NCBI RefSeq assembly: GCF_001613325.1
Contig: NZ_BDCD01000007.1
Coordinates: 186,001-250,000 of the forward strand
Length of the DNA stretch: 64,000 nucleotides
DNA from: Nocardia yamanashiensis NBRC 100130
GTDB taxonomy: Bacteria > Actinomycetota > Actinomycetes > Mycobacteriales > Mycobacteriaceae
Direction: 5' to 3'
In this document: positions 1 through 8,785 of the stretch, piece by piece
How positions within the stretch are numbered: the first letter of the stretch is position 1
Layout of the letters: every line of letters begins with the position of its first letter
Notes under the pieces: model-generated
The model's database searches: none
Told to the model about the DNA's origin: nothing
Seen by the model: the letters and a program-made list of their open reading frames with translations, nothing else
Made by a program: the position numbers and the translations under genes

Positions 1-1140
1 GACCTTGAGGCCGGCGGCCCGCTTCTCCAGGGCGCGTTGCGCATTCGGGTCCAGGTCCTGGCCGGTCTGCACCAGGTGCATGCGGCGCACCAGGTCGTTC
101 TGGGCGAAGGCCAGCGCGTAGGAGCGGGCGATCAAGGGCAGCAGCCGGCGTTGATGGCTGCGGTAGTCCATGAGGACGGTTTCCTCGCCGGTGTCGGGAT
201 CGGCGAACTGGCGGCGCTGTTCGGCGTATCGGACGGCGATGCTCAACGCCACCCGGGCCGCCGCGGCCGCCGCCCCGCCGACGCTGACCCGCCCGCGCAC
301 CAGGGTGCCGAGGGTGGTGAAGAAGCGCCGGCTCGGGTTCTCGATCTCGGAGCTGTAGGTGCCGTCCTCGGCCACGTCGGCATACCGGTTGAGCAGGTTC
401 TCGCGCGGAATTCGCACCTGGTCGAACATGATTCGGCCGTTGTCGACGCCGGGCAGGCCGCCCTTGAGACCGCAGTCGGAGGTGGTGACGCCGGGCAGAT
501 CGTTGCCTTTCTCGTCGCGGATCGGCACCAGGAAGCAGTGCACGCCCTGCGATTGCCCGCCGGTGATCAACTGCGCGAAAACCGCTGCCATGCGGGCGTG
601 TTCGGCCGCGCCGCCGATGTAGTCCTTGCGCGCGGACGGAGTCGGGCTGTGCACCACGAACTCCCGGGTGCCCGGGTCGTAGGTCGCGGTGGTCTCGAGG
701 TTCGCCACATCACTGCCGTGACCGGTTTCGGTCATGGCGAAACAGCCCAGCAGGTCCAGGGAGATGAGCCGGGTGACGTATTCGCGATGCCGTTCGGTGC
801 CGAGGTTCTCCACCGCGCCGCCGAAAAGTCCCCACTGCACACCGCATTTCACCCACAGCGACAGGTCGGTGTAGGCCAGCATCTCGAGGGCCGTGACCGC
901 GCCGCCGGGGTCCCCGGTACCCCCGTCCTCGAACCGGAAACCTTTTTCGACCCAGCCGAATGAGGACACCAGTCGCATTTGTTCCAGCACGCGGGTGCGC
1001 GCCGCCTTGTAGTCGAGGTAAGGATCGCCGAAAAGACGATCGTCGTCGAGGTGTTGCCGGGCTTGTTCGCGCACGTCACGCCAGGATCCGTCGAGTGCCG
1101 CGCGTAGGGTTTCCGCTATCGATTCGCCACCGCTCGCCAT
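1..1140 (-). CDS. Acyl-CoA oxidase/dehydrogenase family flavoprotein, 3' part missing
   Basis: The reading frame starts at an ATG whose complement is at 1138-1140 and stays open for 380 codons until it leaves the window at base 1. The C-terminus is therefore not visible. Residues 133-145 hold a CFAMTETGHGSDV stretch, the substrate/flavin-loop signature of acyl-CoA oxidases and their bacterial relatives. It is followed by a beta-barrel segment (TTATYDPGTREFVVHSP) and an alpha-helical C-terminal domain with RRQF near residue 310. The family oxidises acyl-CoA to trans-2-enoyl-CoA with FAD. Whether this one passes electrons to oxygen or to ETF cannot be told here. It is divergent from the ThrE-like gene with only 44 bases between starts. 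The family call is solid; the substrate is unknown. Confidence 0.88.
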   Translation of the reverse strand, partial: MASGGESIAETLRAALDGSWRDVREQARQHLDDDRLFGDPYLDYKAARTRVLEQMRLVSSFGWVEKGFRFEDGGTGDPGGAVTALEMLAYTDLSLWVKCGVQWGLFGGAVENLGTERHREYVTRLISLDLLGCFAMTETGHGSDVANLETTATYDPGTREFVVHSPTPSARKDYIGGAAEHARMAAVFAQLITGGQSQGVHCFLVPIRDEKGNDLPGVTTSDCGLKGGLPGVDNGRIMFDQVRIPRENLLNRYADVAEDGTYSSEIENPSRRFFTTLGTLVRGRVSVGGAAAAAARVALSIAVRYAEQRRQFADPDTGEETVLMDYRSHQRRLLPLIARSYALAFAQNDLVRRMHLVQTGQDLDPNAQRALEKRAAGLKV

Positions 1141-1184
1141 ACTCCAAAACACTACTGCCCTCGGCACGCTCACCCCGGTGATCT

Positions 1185-2666
1185 ATGGCACCCGTGTACG
1201 TTTCTCTTGTGAGCAATGAGCTGGCGACCGAGCAGTCGATCGGTGCGGCGAGCGCTCCGGGCCGGTGGCAGCGCTGGCTGAGCCGGGCCGTCGACCGGGT
1301 GCTGGGCGAGCGGCGCGCCACCGCGGACGCCGTGGTCGAGGCGCCCGCGCCGCTGCAGCCGATCGATCTGACCGACGATGCCGAAGTGACCCGCGTGCTG
1401 GATCTGGCCGAACGGGTCGGGGAGGTGGTGCTGGCCTCGGGCACCGCGGTCACCGACACCACCACGCAGATCGAATTCATCGCCGCCACCTACGGCTTGG
1501 CGCAGGTCGATATCGACGTCACCTACAACTCGATCCGTATCTCGGCCGATCGCGGTCCGCGACTACCGCCCGCCTCGACCATGCGGGTGGTGCACTACCG
1601 TTCCCTCGACTTCACCCGGCTGGCCGCCGTGGATCGGCTGACCCGCCGCATCCGCCGGGAATTGCCGCCGCCGGAGGAGGCTCTCGAAGCGCTCGACGAG
1701 ATCACCACGGCGCCGCACCCGTATCACCGCTGGGTGGCGACCTTCGGGTGGGCGCTGATGGCCGCGGCGGTGGCGCTGCTGCTGAACGGCGGCTGGCTGA
1801 TCGCTCTGCTCAGTTTCGCGACCACCACCGCCATCGACCGCACCAATCGCCGCTTGAACCGGCGCGGCCTGCCGTTCTTCTTCCAGCACATGGCCGGTGG
1901 CGTCATCGCCGCCATTCCCGCGGTGCTGGTCAGTTCCTATGTCAGCACCCTGCACCTGGATCCGGCTTTGATCATCGCCGCCGGTATCGCGGTGCTGCTG
2001 GCCGGTCTGCAATTGGTCGGCGCGGTCGAGGACGCCATCACCGGCGCCCCCATCACCGCCGCCGCCCGCATGCTCGAGGTGATCATGATGACCGGCGGCA
2101 TCATCGCCGGCATCGTCCTCACCCTCCGGGTGGCCGAACTCCTCAGTCTCTCGGTTCCGTCGGTCGACATGGCCCCCGCCCGCGATCTCACCAACCTCCC
2201 CCTCAAACTCCTCGCCGGCGCCCTGACCTCCATGGCCTTCGCCCTGGCCTGCTACGCCGAACGCCGCGCCCTCGCCGTCGCCGCTTTCAGCGGCGCGGCC
2301 GCCATCATCGTCTACCTGCTGGCCGAACAACTGGGCTTCGGTCCCGTCGTCTCCTCCGGTGTAGCCGCCGTAGTCGTCGGCCTATCCGGCGGCCTCCTGG
2401 CCCGCCGAGCCCTCACACCCCCGCTGGTCGTAGCCATCGCAGGCATCACCCCCCTGCTCCCCGGCCTCCGCGTCTACCGTGGCCTCTACGCCCTCCTCAA
2501 CGACGAACAACTCATCGGCCTCAACCAACTCCTGAGCGCCTTCGCCGTTGGCCTGGCCCTCGCCGCCGGCGTCACCCTCGGCGAGTGGATAGCCCGAGAC
2601 CTCCGCCGCCCCCGCATCCTCCAACGCTTCGGCACCCTCCGCCGCCCCCGCTTCACCGCCCGCTGA
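1185..2666 (+). CDS. ThrE-type threonine/serine exporter family membrane protein
   Basis: The product has 493 residues. A soluble N-terminal half (residues 60-175) carries the ThrE-like pattern ERVGEVVLASGTAVTDTT and VDVTYNSI. About ten hydrophobic helices follow, starting near residue 185, and the last five correspond to the second ThrE domain. Family members export threonine and serine across the inner membrane, probably driven by ion gradients, but the substrate here is inferred only from the family. No good ribosome binding site precedes the ATG at 1185 or the in-frame GTG at 1209, which begins VSNELATEQ, so the start is uncertain by eight codons. The gene ends 14 bases inside the convergent membrane-protein gene. 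Its last third is strikingly C-rich on this strand. Confidence 0.85.
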   Translation: MAPVYVSLVSNELATEQSIGAASAPGRWQRWLSRAVDRVLGERRATADAVVEAPAPLQPIDLTDDAEVTRVLDLAERVGEVVLASGTAVTDTTTQIEFIAATYGLAQVDIDVTYNSIRISADRGPRLPPASTMRVVHYRSLDFTRLAAVDRLTRRIRRELPPPEEALEALDEITTAPHPYHRWVATFGWALMAAAVALLLNGGWLIALLSFATTTAIDRTNRRLNRRGLPFFFQHMAGGVIAAIPAVLVSSYVSTLHLDPALIIAAGIAVLLAGLQLVGAVEDAITGAPITAAARMLEVIMMTGGIIAGIVLTLRVAELLSLSVPSVDMAPARDLTNLPLKLLAGALTSMAFALACYAERRALAVAAFSGAAAIIVYLLAEQLGFGPVVSSGVAAVVVGLSGGLLARRALTPPLVVAIAGITPLLPGLRVYRGLYALLNDEQLIGLNQLLSAFAVGLALAAGVTLGEWIARDLRRPRILQRFGTLRRPRFTAR

Positions 2667-3327
2667 CCGGCAGCCTCTCGGCCACCACCATCCGCTCCGG
2701 ATCGAACGTCGTGGACAGCGGAGCGCGCCCTTCCCGCTCGGTGATGGCGATCGTGTTGCCGTCGGCGAATGCCACGCGCGCAGGACAATTCGCCTCGATC
2801 CGCTCCCACACCAGGGCCCGCCTGGCGAACAGCCCATCGCGCTCCCGCAGCCAGACCCGGCACGACGGATCGATCATATTGGTGAAGTACTCGGTCACCA
2901 GCTCATGCCGGCCATCCCCGCTGACCTGCACAGCTCTGACCTTGCTGTCATCCGATATCAGCGCCGACGCGATCAGCATCAACGCCCACAGCGAAACGGT
3001 CACCACCGCCAGCGGAACCGCCCCCACCACCCACACCCACGTCCGCCGCACGACCTTCCCCGCGAACGCCCCATAAACCACCAGCCCCGCAGCCCAACAC
3101 ACCGGCCACAGCCAAATCGAAACCACATCGAACCGGTAATACGGCTCCGACAACCTCTCCGCATACATCACCCCGAGCCCCGCCCCATACAGCCCAAGCA
3201 CCCCGGCCACCCACCCGATCCGCCGCCACCGCAGTACCGACCCGGCCACGGAACCGCGCTCCCACTCCTGTCCGGCCAATGCCCCACCCTCCAACACAAT
3301 TCGCTTCCGGCTCCGCCCATCCTGCAC
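2653..3327 (-). CDS. Membrane protein of unknown function, three predicted helices
   Basis: The product has 224 residues and starts at a GTG (VQDGRSRKR). After a basic N-terminus there are three hydrophobic segments (around residues 35-52, 68-90 and 95-122). A soluble C-terminal region of about 100 residues follows, with paired cysteines (DPSCRVWL and EANCPARVAF) that could form a disulfide outside the membrane. I do not recognise the family. The gene converges with the ThrE-like gene and shares 14 bases of 3' end with it. Coding-strand composition is G-rich, opposite to the TetR gene just upstream on the same strand. Support is an intact frame of sensible length with coherent topology. Confidence 0.6.
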   Translation of the reverse strand: MQDGRSRKRIVLEGGALAGQEWERGSVAGSVLRWRRIGWVAGVLGLYGAGLGVMYAERLSEPYYRFDVVSIWLWPVCWAAGLVVYGAFAGKVVRRTWVWVVGAVPLAVVTVSLWALMLIASALISDDSKVRAVQVSGDGRHELVTEYFTNMIDPSCRVWLRERDGLFARRALVWERIEANCPARVAFADGNTIAITEREGRAPLSTTFDPERMVVAERLPVSGR

Positions 3328-3355
3328 CGCTCCGGCGCCATCCGCAGGCTTCGCC

Positions 3356-3383
3356 CACCCTTCGGTTGAGCGTCGAAAGGGTG
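3356..3383 (-). terminator. Possible hairpin terminator after the cyp125-tetR pair
   Basis: Arms CACCCTT (3356-3362) and AAGGGTG (3377-3383) are perfectly complementary around a 14-base loop. The hairpin lies 12 bases beyond the tetR stop and before the start of the next minus-strand gene. There is no T-run, so this is only a candidate. The GC-skew flip at about 3.37 kb falls at the same place. Confidence 0.35.
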
Positions 3384-3394
3384 CTGAGGCGGTG

Positions 3395-4129
3395 TCAGCC
3401 GACCGGGCCGAGGCCGATGCTGCGGCCGATGTCGGCGAGGGTGGAGTCGAAGAGGGCGTCGGGGTTGGTGATGGGGATGGGGTAGTTGCCGAAGACTTCG
3501 AGGGTTACGTGGCCGTAGAGGCGGGCCCAGAATTGGATCATGACGTAGCTGACGCCGAGGTCCAGTTTTTCGGCGGGGAACTTCTGGCCGGATTCGGCTA
3601 AGACGCGCAGCAGGTCCGATTGGAAGCGGATCAGGTCGTCGCGGAGTTCGGGGGGGATGAGTTCGGTTGGGGGAGTTACCACGTCGTAGTCGGTGAGGAG
3701 GCGGCCGGCGGCGCCGAGGAAGAGGCGGCCGACCGGTTCGCCGAATTGCTGCATGGCGCTGTTGATTCCGGAGGTCGTCGGGGAGGCGAAGACCAGGGTG
3801 AATTCGCGGGAGTGGGTGAGGGCCCACTGGCGGAAGCCACGGCAGACGGCGAAGAAGTGCACGGCCGCGTCGTCGGGGAGGTCGGCGAGGGCCGCGGCGA
3901 GATCGATGGCCAGGTCGGCGCAGACGTCCATGCGGACGGCGGTGACCAGATCGTCGCGGGATTCGTAATAGCGGTAGAGCGCGGGAGCGGTGATGCCGAG
4001 TTCGCGGGCGATGGCGCGCAGGGTGACCGCTTCGGGGCCCTGCGCCACCAGGAGCGACCTAGCGACGCGACGAATGTCGGCATCGCTTACCGCAGGCATC
4101 CGCCCGCGTCGCTTGGTCGTCTCTGTCAT
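3395..4129 (-). CDS. TetR/AcrR family regulator coupled to cyp125
   Basis: The product has 244 residues and starts at an ATG (MTETTKRRGRMPAVS). The helix-turn-helix is clear at about residues 15-60: DIRRVARSLLVAQGPEAVT, then LRAIARELGITAPALYRYYESRDDLVTAV. The rest is the usual helical ligand-binding domain, including a WALTHSREFTLVFASPT segment typical of the WHG-type subgroup. Its start overlaps the P450 stop as ATGA (4126-4129), so the two genes are translationally coupled and the regulator probably controls its own operon. A long inverted repeat upstream of cyp125 (5418-5446) is the obvious candidate operator. The ligand is unknown; a steroid or fatty acid would fit the neighbour. Sequence similarity to KstR was not apparent. 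Confidence 0.9.
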   Translation of the reverse strand: MTETTKRRGRMPAVSDADIRRVARSLLVAQGPEAVTLRAIARELGITAPALYRYYESRDDLVTAVRMDVCADLAIDLAAALADLPDDAAVHFFAVCRGFRQWALTHSREFTLVFASPTTSGINSAMQQFGEPVGRLFLGAAGRLLTDYDVVTPPTELIPPELRDDLIRFQSDLLRVLAESGQKFPAEKLDLGVSYVMIQFWARLYGHVTLEVFGNYPIPITNPDALFDSTLADIGRSIGLGPVG

Positions 4130-5361
4130 TCGTACTTGACCTGCCAGCTCTTGATGCCGTTCAGCCAGCCCGAGCGCAGCCGGACCGGGTCGGAAACCTG
4201 GCTCAGGTTCGGCATCACATCGGCGATGGCGTTGAACATGAGGTCGATCTCCAGGCGAGCGAGGTTGGCGCCCACGCAGAAGTGGGTGCCCGTGCCGCCG
4301 AAGCCTACATGGGGATTCGGGTTCCGGAGGACGTTGAACTCGAAAGGCTTGTCGAAGACTTCCTCGTCGAAGTTGGCGGCGGAGTAGAACATTCCGACCC
4401 GCTGGCCCGTCTTGAGCTCCTGGCCGCCGAGGACGGTGTCCTGCAGCACGGTGCGCTGGAAGGCGATGACCGGGGTGGCCCAGCGGACGATCTCGTCCGG
4501 AGCGGTGCGCGGACGCTGCTCGCGGTAGATCTCCCACTGCTCCGGATTGTCGACGAACGCCTTCATGCCGTGGGTGATGGCATTACGGGTGGTCTCGTTG
4601 CCGGCGACCGCCAGCAGGATGACGAACCAGGCGAATTCCTCGGAGTTCAGCGCTTCGCCGTCGACGTCGGCGTTCAGCAGCGTGGACATGATGTCCTCGG
4701 CCTGGCCGTGATCGACGGGGCAGCCGCGCTTCTGCTCGGCCAGATTCCACGAGTAGCCCATGACCTCGGCGGTGGCGACCTTGTGGTCACCCTCGAAGTC
4801 GGGATCGTCGTAGGAGATCATCTGATTGGTCCAGTCGAAGATCTTGCCGCGATCTTCCTGCGGGACGCCGATCAGCTCGGCGATGGCCTGCAACGGCAGC
4901 TCGCACGCGACGTCCTTGACGAAGTCGCCGGAGCCGTTCTTCTTGGCCTCGTGCACGATTCGCTCGGCGCGGTCGCGCAGCGCGTTGCGCAGCGACTCCA
5001 CCGCGCGCGGGGTGAACCCCTTGGACACGATGCGGCGCAGCTTGGTGTGGCGCGGCGGATCCTGGTTCAGCAGCAGGAAGCGCTGGACCTCGATCTCCTC
5101 GCGCATGATGTCGTCGTAGAAGCGGATGACCGCGGTGTTCTCCTCGGAGGAGTACACCTCCGGAGTCTTCGAGATCTCCTTGATGTCATCCATCTTGGTG
5201 ACGGCCCAGTAGCCGTCGTCCTTGAACCCGCTGCCTGCCTGGGGAACCCAGGCGACGGGGGTGGTGCGGCGGAGCGCGGCGAATTCCTCGACGGGAAGAC
5301 GCTGGGCGAGCAGGTCCGGATCGGTGAAATCGAACGGGGTGGGAATGGACGGCGCGGACAC
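4126..5361 (-). CDS. cyp125: Cytochrome P450, CYP125-like (steroid side-chain C26/27 hydroxylase)
   Basis: The product has 411 residues and starts at a GTG preceded by AAAGGAGG five bases away; an upstream in-frame GTG at 5409 has no such site. P450 hallmarks are all present: I-helix AGNETT (253-258), the ExxR motif as EIVR (290-293 region), and heme loop FGGTGTHFC with the proximal Cys at about 362. Blocks such as DDIMREEIEVQRFLLLN, GFTPRAV, CELPLQAIAELIGVPQEDRGK, RNPNPHVGFGG and LRSGWLNGIK-WQV match what I remember of M. tuberculosis CYP125, which oxidises the cholesterol side-chain terminus. A short cysteine-containing insertion (KRGCPVDHGQ, about 211-220) is unlike that reference. No other cholesterol-catabolic gene lies nearby, so the physiological substrate is inferred. 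Confidence 0.88.
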   Translation of the reverse strand: MSAPSIPTPFDFTDPDLLAQRLPVEEFAALRRTTPVAWVPQAGSGFKDDGYWAVTKMDDIKEISKTPEVYSSEENTAVIRFYDDIMREEIEVQRFLLLNQDPPRHTKLRRIVSKGFTPRAVESLRNALRDRAERIVHEAKKNGSGDFVKDVACELPLQAIAELIGVPQEDRGKIFDWTNQMISYDDPDFEGDHKVATAEVMGYSWNLAEQKRGCPVDHGQAEDIMSTLLNADVDGEALNSEEFAWFVILLAVAGNETTRNAITHGMKAFVDNPEQWEIYREQRPRTAPDEIVRWATPVIAFQRTVLQDTVLGGQELKTGQRVGMFYSAANFDEEVFDKPFEFNVLRNPNPHVGFGGTGTHFCVGANLARLEIDLMFNAIADVMPNLSQVSDPVRLRSGWLNGIKSWQVKYE

Positions 5362-5373
5362 GGGTACCTCCTT

Positions 5374-5387
5374 TGGAACACGTTCGC
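5374..5387. promoter_or_regulatory. KstR-like dyad next to the cyp125 start
   Basis: TGGAACACGTTCGC fits the published mycobacterial KstR pattern TnnAACnnGTTnnA at seven of eight fixed positions, with a GAAC-AC-GTTC core. It touches the cyp125 ribosome binding site. CYP125 is KstR-controlled in M. tuberculosis, which makes the location meaningful, but the match alone is weak. Confidence 0.35.
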
Positions 5388-5417
5388 CGACGAGTGAACC
5401 ACACCACACCCCACTTT

Positions 5418-5446
5418 GTGAACACCTATTAGTAAATCCTGTTCAC
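5418..5446. promoter_or_regulatory. Inverted repeat upstream of cyp125-tetR, candidate TetR operator
   Basis: GTGAACA (5418-5424) and TGTTCAC (5440-5446) form perfect 7-base arms separated by 15 bases. The site lies 57-85 bases upstream of the cyp125 GTG. A related half-site (GTGAACC) recurs at 5394-5400. Position and symmetry suit autoregulation by the coupled TetR protein. It lacks a T-run and is not a likely terminator. Confidence 0.5.
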
Positions 5447-5519
5447 TTGATGCGTCAGCACAGCGGCAGGGCCCGCCGCGACACTGCGGCGGGCCCTGTC
5501 TCCGAGGCGCAAAGCAGTC

Positions 5520-7028
5520 TCAGTAAGCCCCTTCACCCCTGGTCACGGCCCCGATCGTCTTGGCGATCAAGAGCAGATCGAGCACCATGGACCAGTTCTC
5601 GACATAGGACAGGTCCAGCCGCATCGCATCCTCCGGCGTCAGATCCGAACGGCCACTCACCTGCCACAGCCCCGTCACGCCCGGCTTCACCAGCAGCCGC
5701 CGCCGCATCACGCCGTCGTAGGAATCGACCTCGCGCTGCACCTGCGGCCGCGGCCCGACGATGCTCATCTCCCCGCGCAGCACATTGAAGAACTGCGGCA
5801 GTTCGTCGAGCGAGTACTTGCGGATCACCCGCCCCACCGGCGTCACCCGCGGATCGTCGCGCATCTTGAAGAACAGCGGATTCCCGCCGTTGCTGTCGAT
5901 GAGCGCGTTGATGTGCGCGTCGGCGTCGGCGAACATGCTGCGGAACTTGATCATCCGGAACGGCTGCCCGTCCCGTCCGATTCGTTCCGATCGATAGAAC
6001 ACCGGCCCCCGGCTGCTCACCTTCACCGCGAGGGCGATGGCGCACAGCATGGGCGCGATGGCCGCCACTGCGAAGAATGCGAAGCAGAAGTCGAAGAGCG
6101 CCTTCCGAATCGACTTGGCGCGGTCGTATTGCGGCTTTTCCACGTGCAGCATGGGCATATCGGCCAGCAGCCGGTGGGTCAGCCGGGTGCCGGCGATGTC
6201 CACCAGCCCGGGGGCGACGATGAGCTCCACCCCCAGCGGATCCAATTCCCATGCCATGCGCCGGAAGTCGGCCGGCCCGAGATTGTCGGTGGCGGTGACC
6301 GCCACCGTATCGGCCCCGCTGCGCTGCACGGCCTCGATGACGCCGCGGTCGCTGCCCACGATGGGAATCACCTTCTCCCCCACCGCGAGACCGCGCTCGG
6401 CCAGCTCGCCCTCCTCGCGGGTGCACACCCCGATGACCTGGTACCCGCCTTCGGGATCGCGGGAGAACGCGCCGACCATGGCGCGCGCCGCGTCCGGACT
6501 GCCGACCACCAAGACGGCCGTGCGGTATTCGCCGCGGGCGCGACGCTGCGCCACCCAGCCCCGCCACACGCGCCGTTCCAGCATCAGCCCCAGCATGCCC
6601 AGCGGCAGCGCGAAGGCCAGATAGCCGCGGGCGATGTCCACCCGCAGCAGCAGCGAGACGATGGCGATGCCGCCGAACAGCTTCAGCGACGCCGCCACGA
6701 TCCGCCGGTATTCCTCTGTGCCACTGCCGATTACACGAACGGATCGGGTGCCGGCGAGCGCCAGGGCGAGCGCCCAGGCCACCGCCAGCACGGCCGACAC
6801 GACGGTGTAGCGCACTTCCAGCGGCAGGGTGGAGGCCAATGGCGGGTCGGCGGGTCCGCCGAAGCGGATCCATTGCGCCGAGCCGACCACGAGCACCACC
6901 ACGAATAGGTCGCTGAAAAATAGCTTGCGCGCGTAATCCGCTTGCCAGCGCTCCCGATCCGACCGTGGTTCCGGTCGTGGCAGCCGATTCACGCGCACGG
7001 CGCGACCGGCTGAAACCTCGTAACTCAT
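5520..7028 (-). CDS. Polyprenyl-phosphate sugar-1-phosphate transferase (WbaP/CpsE type), initiates glycan assembly
   Basis: The product has 502 residues from an ATG (MSYEVSAGRAV), with GGGGGAGGT about ten bases upstream. The N-terminal third has four to five membrane helices. A Rossmann-like CoA-binding domain follows (TAVLVVGSPDAARAMVGAF, residues about 160-280). The C-terminal catalytic bacterial sugar transferase domain holds its fingerprints: SERIGRDGQPFRMIKFRSM, KYSLDELPQFFNVLRGEMS, IVGPRPQV and KPGVTGLWQVSGRS. Such enzymes move a hexose-1-phosphate from a nucleotide sugar onto undecaprenyl or decaprenyl phosphate, the first membrane step of polysaccharide synthesis. The gene is divergent from the nucleotide-sugar module across 524 bases and faces the flippase/polymerase operon only at a distance. 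The sugar is not predictable from sequence. Confidence 0.92.
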   Translation of the reverse strand: MSYEVSAGRAVRVNRLPRPEPRSDRERWQADYARKLFFSDLFVVVLVVGSAQWIRFGGPADPPLASTLPLEVRYTVVSAVLAVAWALALALAGTRSVRVIGSGTEEYRRIVAASLKLFGGIAIVSLLLRVDIARGYLAFALPLGMLGLMLERRVWRGWVAQRRARGEYRTAVLVVGSPDAARAMVGAFSRDPEGGYQVIGVCTREEGELAERGLAVGEKVIPIVGSDRGVIEAVQRSGADTVAVTATDNLGPADFRRMAWELDPLGVELIVAPGLVDIAGTRLTHRLLADMPMLHVEKPQYDRAKSIRKALFDFCFAFFAVAAIAPMLCAIALAVKVSSRGPVFYRSERIGRDGQPFRMIKFRSMFADADAHINALIDSNGGNPLFFKMRDDPRVTPVGRVIRKYSLDELPQFFNVLRGEMSIVGPRPQVQREVDSYDGVMRRRLLVKPGVTGLWQVSGRSDLTPEDAMRLDLSYVENWSMVLDLLLIAKTIGAVTRGEGAY

Positions 7029-7552
7029 GAAACGAACGCACCTCCCCCACGGGAGAACTCGGTTCCGATCCCCACTGATCAGTTCCACAGAACTTGCAGA
7101 TCGCCGGTCCCCAAGGGCTTTCCGGACCATGACAAAACCGATTGGGGCTGCCGACTTCTTCGGCGGCCCGCTGCCGAGTGTTACACACCCGGGGTGACGC
7201 GACGTGCCAATCTTGCGATGGGCCAGTGTATCCCGCAATTTGCGGGTTCCGTCACGACCGGTTTCGTTTTTGTTTCCCCCTATTTCCCCTATTCGCAAGT
7301 TCGCAGGTCCCGACCCCCTGGACAACCGGTCTGACCTGGACGTAAGCCTTGGGTTGCAAGCCTCGGAGGTTAGCCGATCAAACGCCCAGTTCTGCGGGGC
7401 GCAGAAATCCGCTTCCCGAACCCGGGCCGGCCTCCGCCGGAGCACGGCGAGGCACGCCAATCCTGTTGTAACGTAGGGCCCGACCGAGCCGACCTGAAGT
7501 TCAGCCGGGCGTAAAAGCCGGCGCCGGGTTCGGTGAAAGGTGGGGAATCTGC
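7029..7552. promoter_or_regulatory. Divergent intergenic region of the glycan locus
   Basis: This 524-base gap separates the sugar transferase (leftward) from the methyltransferase (rightward) and must contain both promoters. Visible structure: a palindrome CCCGCAA-t-TTGCGGG at 7232-7246; a T-rich block around 7261-7300 with tandem CCCCTATT units; and tandem TTCGCAAG/TTCGCAGG near 7294-7309. I see no convincing gene or riboswitch in it. The short open frames here lack coding character. Confidence 0.45.
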
Positions 7553-8785
7553 GTGCAATGCCGTCTATGTGACTCCAAGCAATTGATCAGCGTGCTCGAT
7601 CTCGGGGCGACCCCGCCGTGCGAGAAATTCCTCACGGCCGCCGAACTCGATCTGCCCGAGCCGACCTACCCGCTCCACCTGCGGCTCTGCGAAAGCTGTC
7701 TGCTGCTACAGATTCCGGCCTTGATCACCCCGGCGGACACCTTTTCGGAATACGCGTATTTCTCTTCTTATTCCGACAGCTGGGTCCGGCACGCGAAACT
7801 CTTCGTGCAGGATGCTATTGCCCGTTTCGGCCTGGATTCGGACTCCCTCGTCGTCGAAGTCGCCAGCAATGACGGCTATCTCCTGCAGCACGCGGTGGCC
7901 GCGGGCATCCCGTGCGTGGGCATCGAACCCTCGGTGAACGTCGGCGCGGCGGCCCGCGACAAGGGCGTACCGACCGTCACGGCGTTCCTCGACGAAGAGG
8001 TCGCAGCACAGGTGCGCGCGGAACACGGACCGGCGAATCTGTTGGTGGCCAACAATGTCTACGCCCACATCCCGGATCTGCGGGGCTTCACCCGCGCCCT
8101 GCGCGGCCTGCTCGCCGACGACGGCTGGCTGTCCATCGAGGTGCATCACGCACTGAACCTGGTCACCCTCGGCCAGTTCGACACCATCTATCACGAGCAC
8201 TTCCAGTACTACACGGCGCTGTCCGCGCAGCGTGCCCTCGCCAGTGCGGGCCTCACCCTGGTGGATGTGGAACTGCTTGGCACACATGGTGGTTCACTGC
8301 GGCTGTGGGCGCAACCGGAGGCCGTGGCCGCACCGACCGAGCGGGTCGCCGAAGTGTTGCGGATGGAGGCCGAAGCGGGCCTGCACGAGGTCGGCGGCTA
8401 CCTGCAACTGCGCCCGCGCACCGAACGCGTGCGCCAGGAACTGCTGCGATTCCTGTTGGACGCCAAGGCCGCCGGCAAACGCGTGGTCGGCTACGGAGCC
8501 CCCGGCAAGGGCAACACCCTGCTCAACTACTGCGGCATCCGCGCCGACCTGCTCGAGTACACCGTCGACCGGAACCCTTACAAGCACGGCCGTTTCACCC
8601 CGGGCGCCCGGATTCCCATCCATGCCCCGGACCGCATCGACGCGGACAAACCCGACGTGGTCGTGGTGCTGCCCTGGAATCTCGAAGCCGAGATCACCGC
8701 GCAGCTCGCGCCCGTCCTGGACCGGGGCGGCGAGATCGTCTACCCCCTACCCGCACTTCATCACGCGGAAAGGCAACCGAAGTGA
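7553..8785 (+). CDS. NDP-sugar C-methyltransferase (class I SAM, zinc-binding N-terminus)
   Basis: The product has 410 residues from a GTG preceded by AAAGGTGGGG. Zinc-ligand cysteines lie at 3, 6, 46 and 49 (CRLC and CESC), as in TylC3/TcaB9-type sugar C-methyltransferases. The SAM-binding loop is VEVASNDGYLL (101-111). The YHEHFQYY motif near 215 supplies the conserved catalytic His/Glu/Tyr group. The C-terminal Methyltransf_14-like domain has GYGAPGKGNTLLNYCGI. These enzymes add a methyl branch to carbon 3 (or 5) of a 4-keto-6-deoxy nucleotide sugar. The stop overlaps the next start as GTGA, opening a four-gene coupled module. A branched-chain deoxysugar is therefore expected, although no 4,6-dehydratase is visible in the window. 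Confidence 0.88.
   Translation: MQCRLCDSKQLISVLDLGATPPCEKFLTAAELDLPEPTYPLHLRLCESCLLLQIPALITPADTFSEYAYFSSYSDSWVRHAKLFVQDAIARFGLDSDSLVVEVASNDGYLLQHAVAAGIPCVGIEPSVNVGAAARDKGVPTVTAFLDEEVAAQVRAEHGPANLLVANNVYAHIPDLRGFTRALRGLLADDGWLSIEVHHALNLVTLGQFDTIYHEHFQYYTALSAQRALASAGLTLVDVELLGTHGGSLRLWAQPEAVAAPTERVAEVLRMEAEAGLHEVGGYLQLRPRTERVRQELLRFLLDAKAAGKRVVGYGAPGKGNTLLNYCGIRADLLEYTVDRNPYKHGRFTPGARIPIHAPDRIDADKPDVVVVLPWNLEAEITAQLAPVLDRGGEIVYPLPALHHAERQPK

Noticed and set aside
5418..5446. Reading the GTGAACA/TGTTCAC repeat as a terminator
   Set aside because: It has no T-run, has a weak stem with a 15-base loop, and lies upstream of cyp125 in a promoter position.
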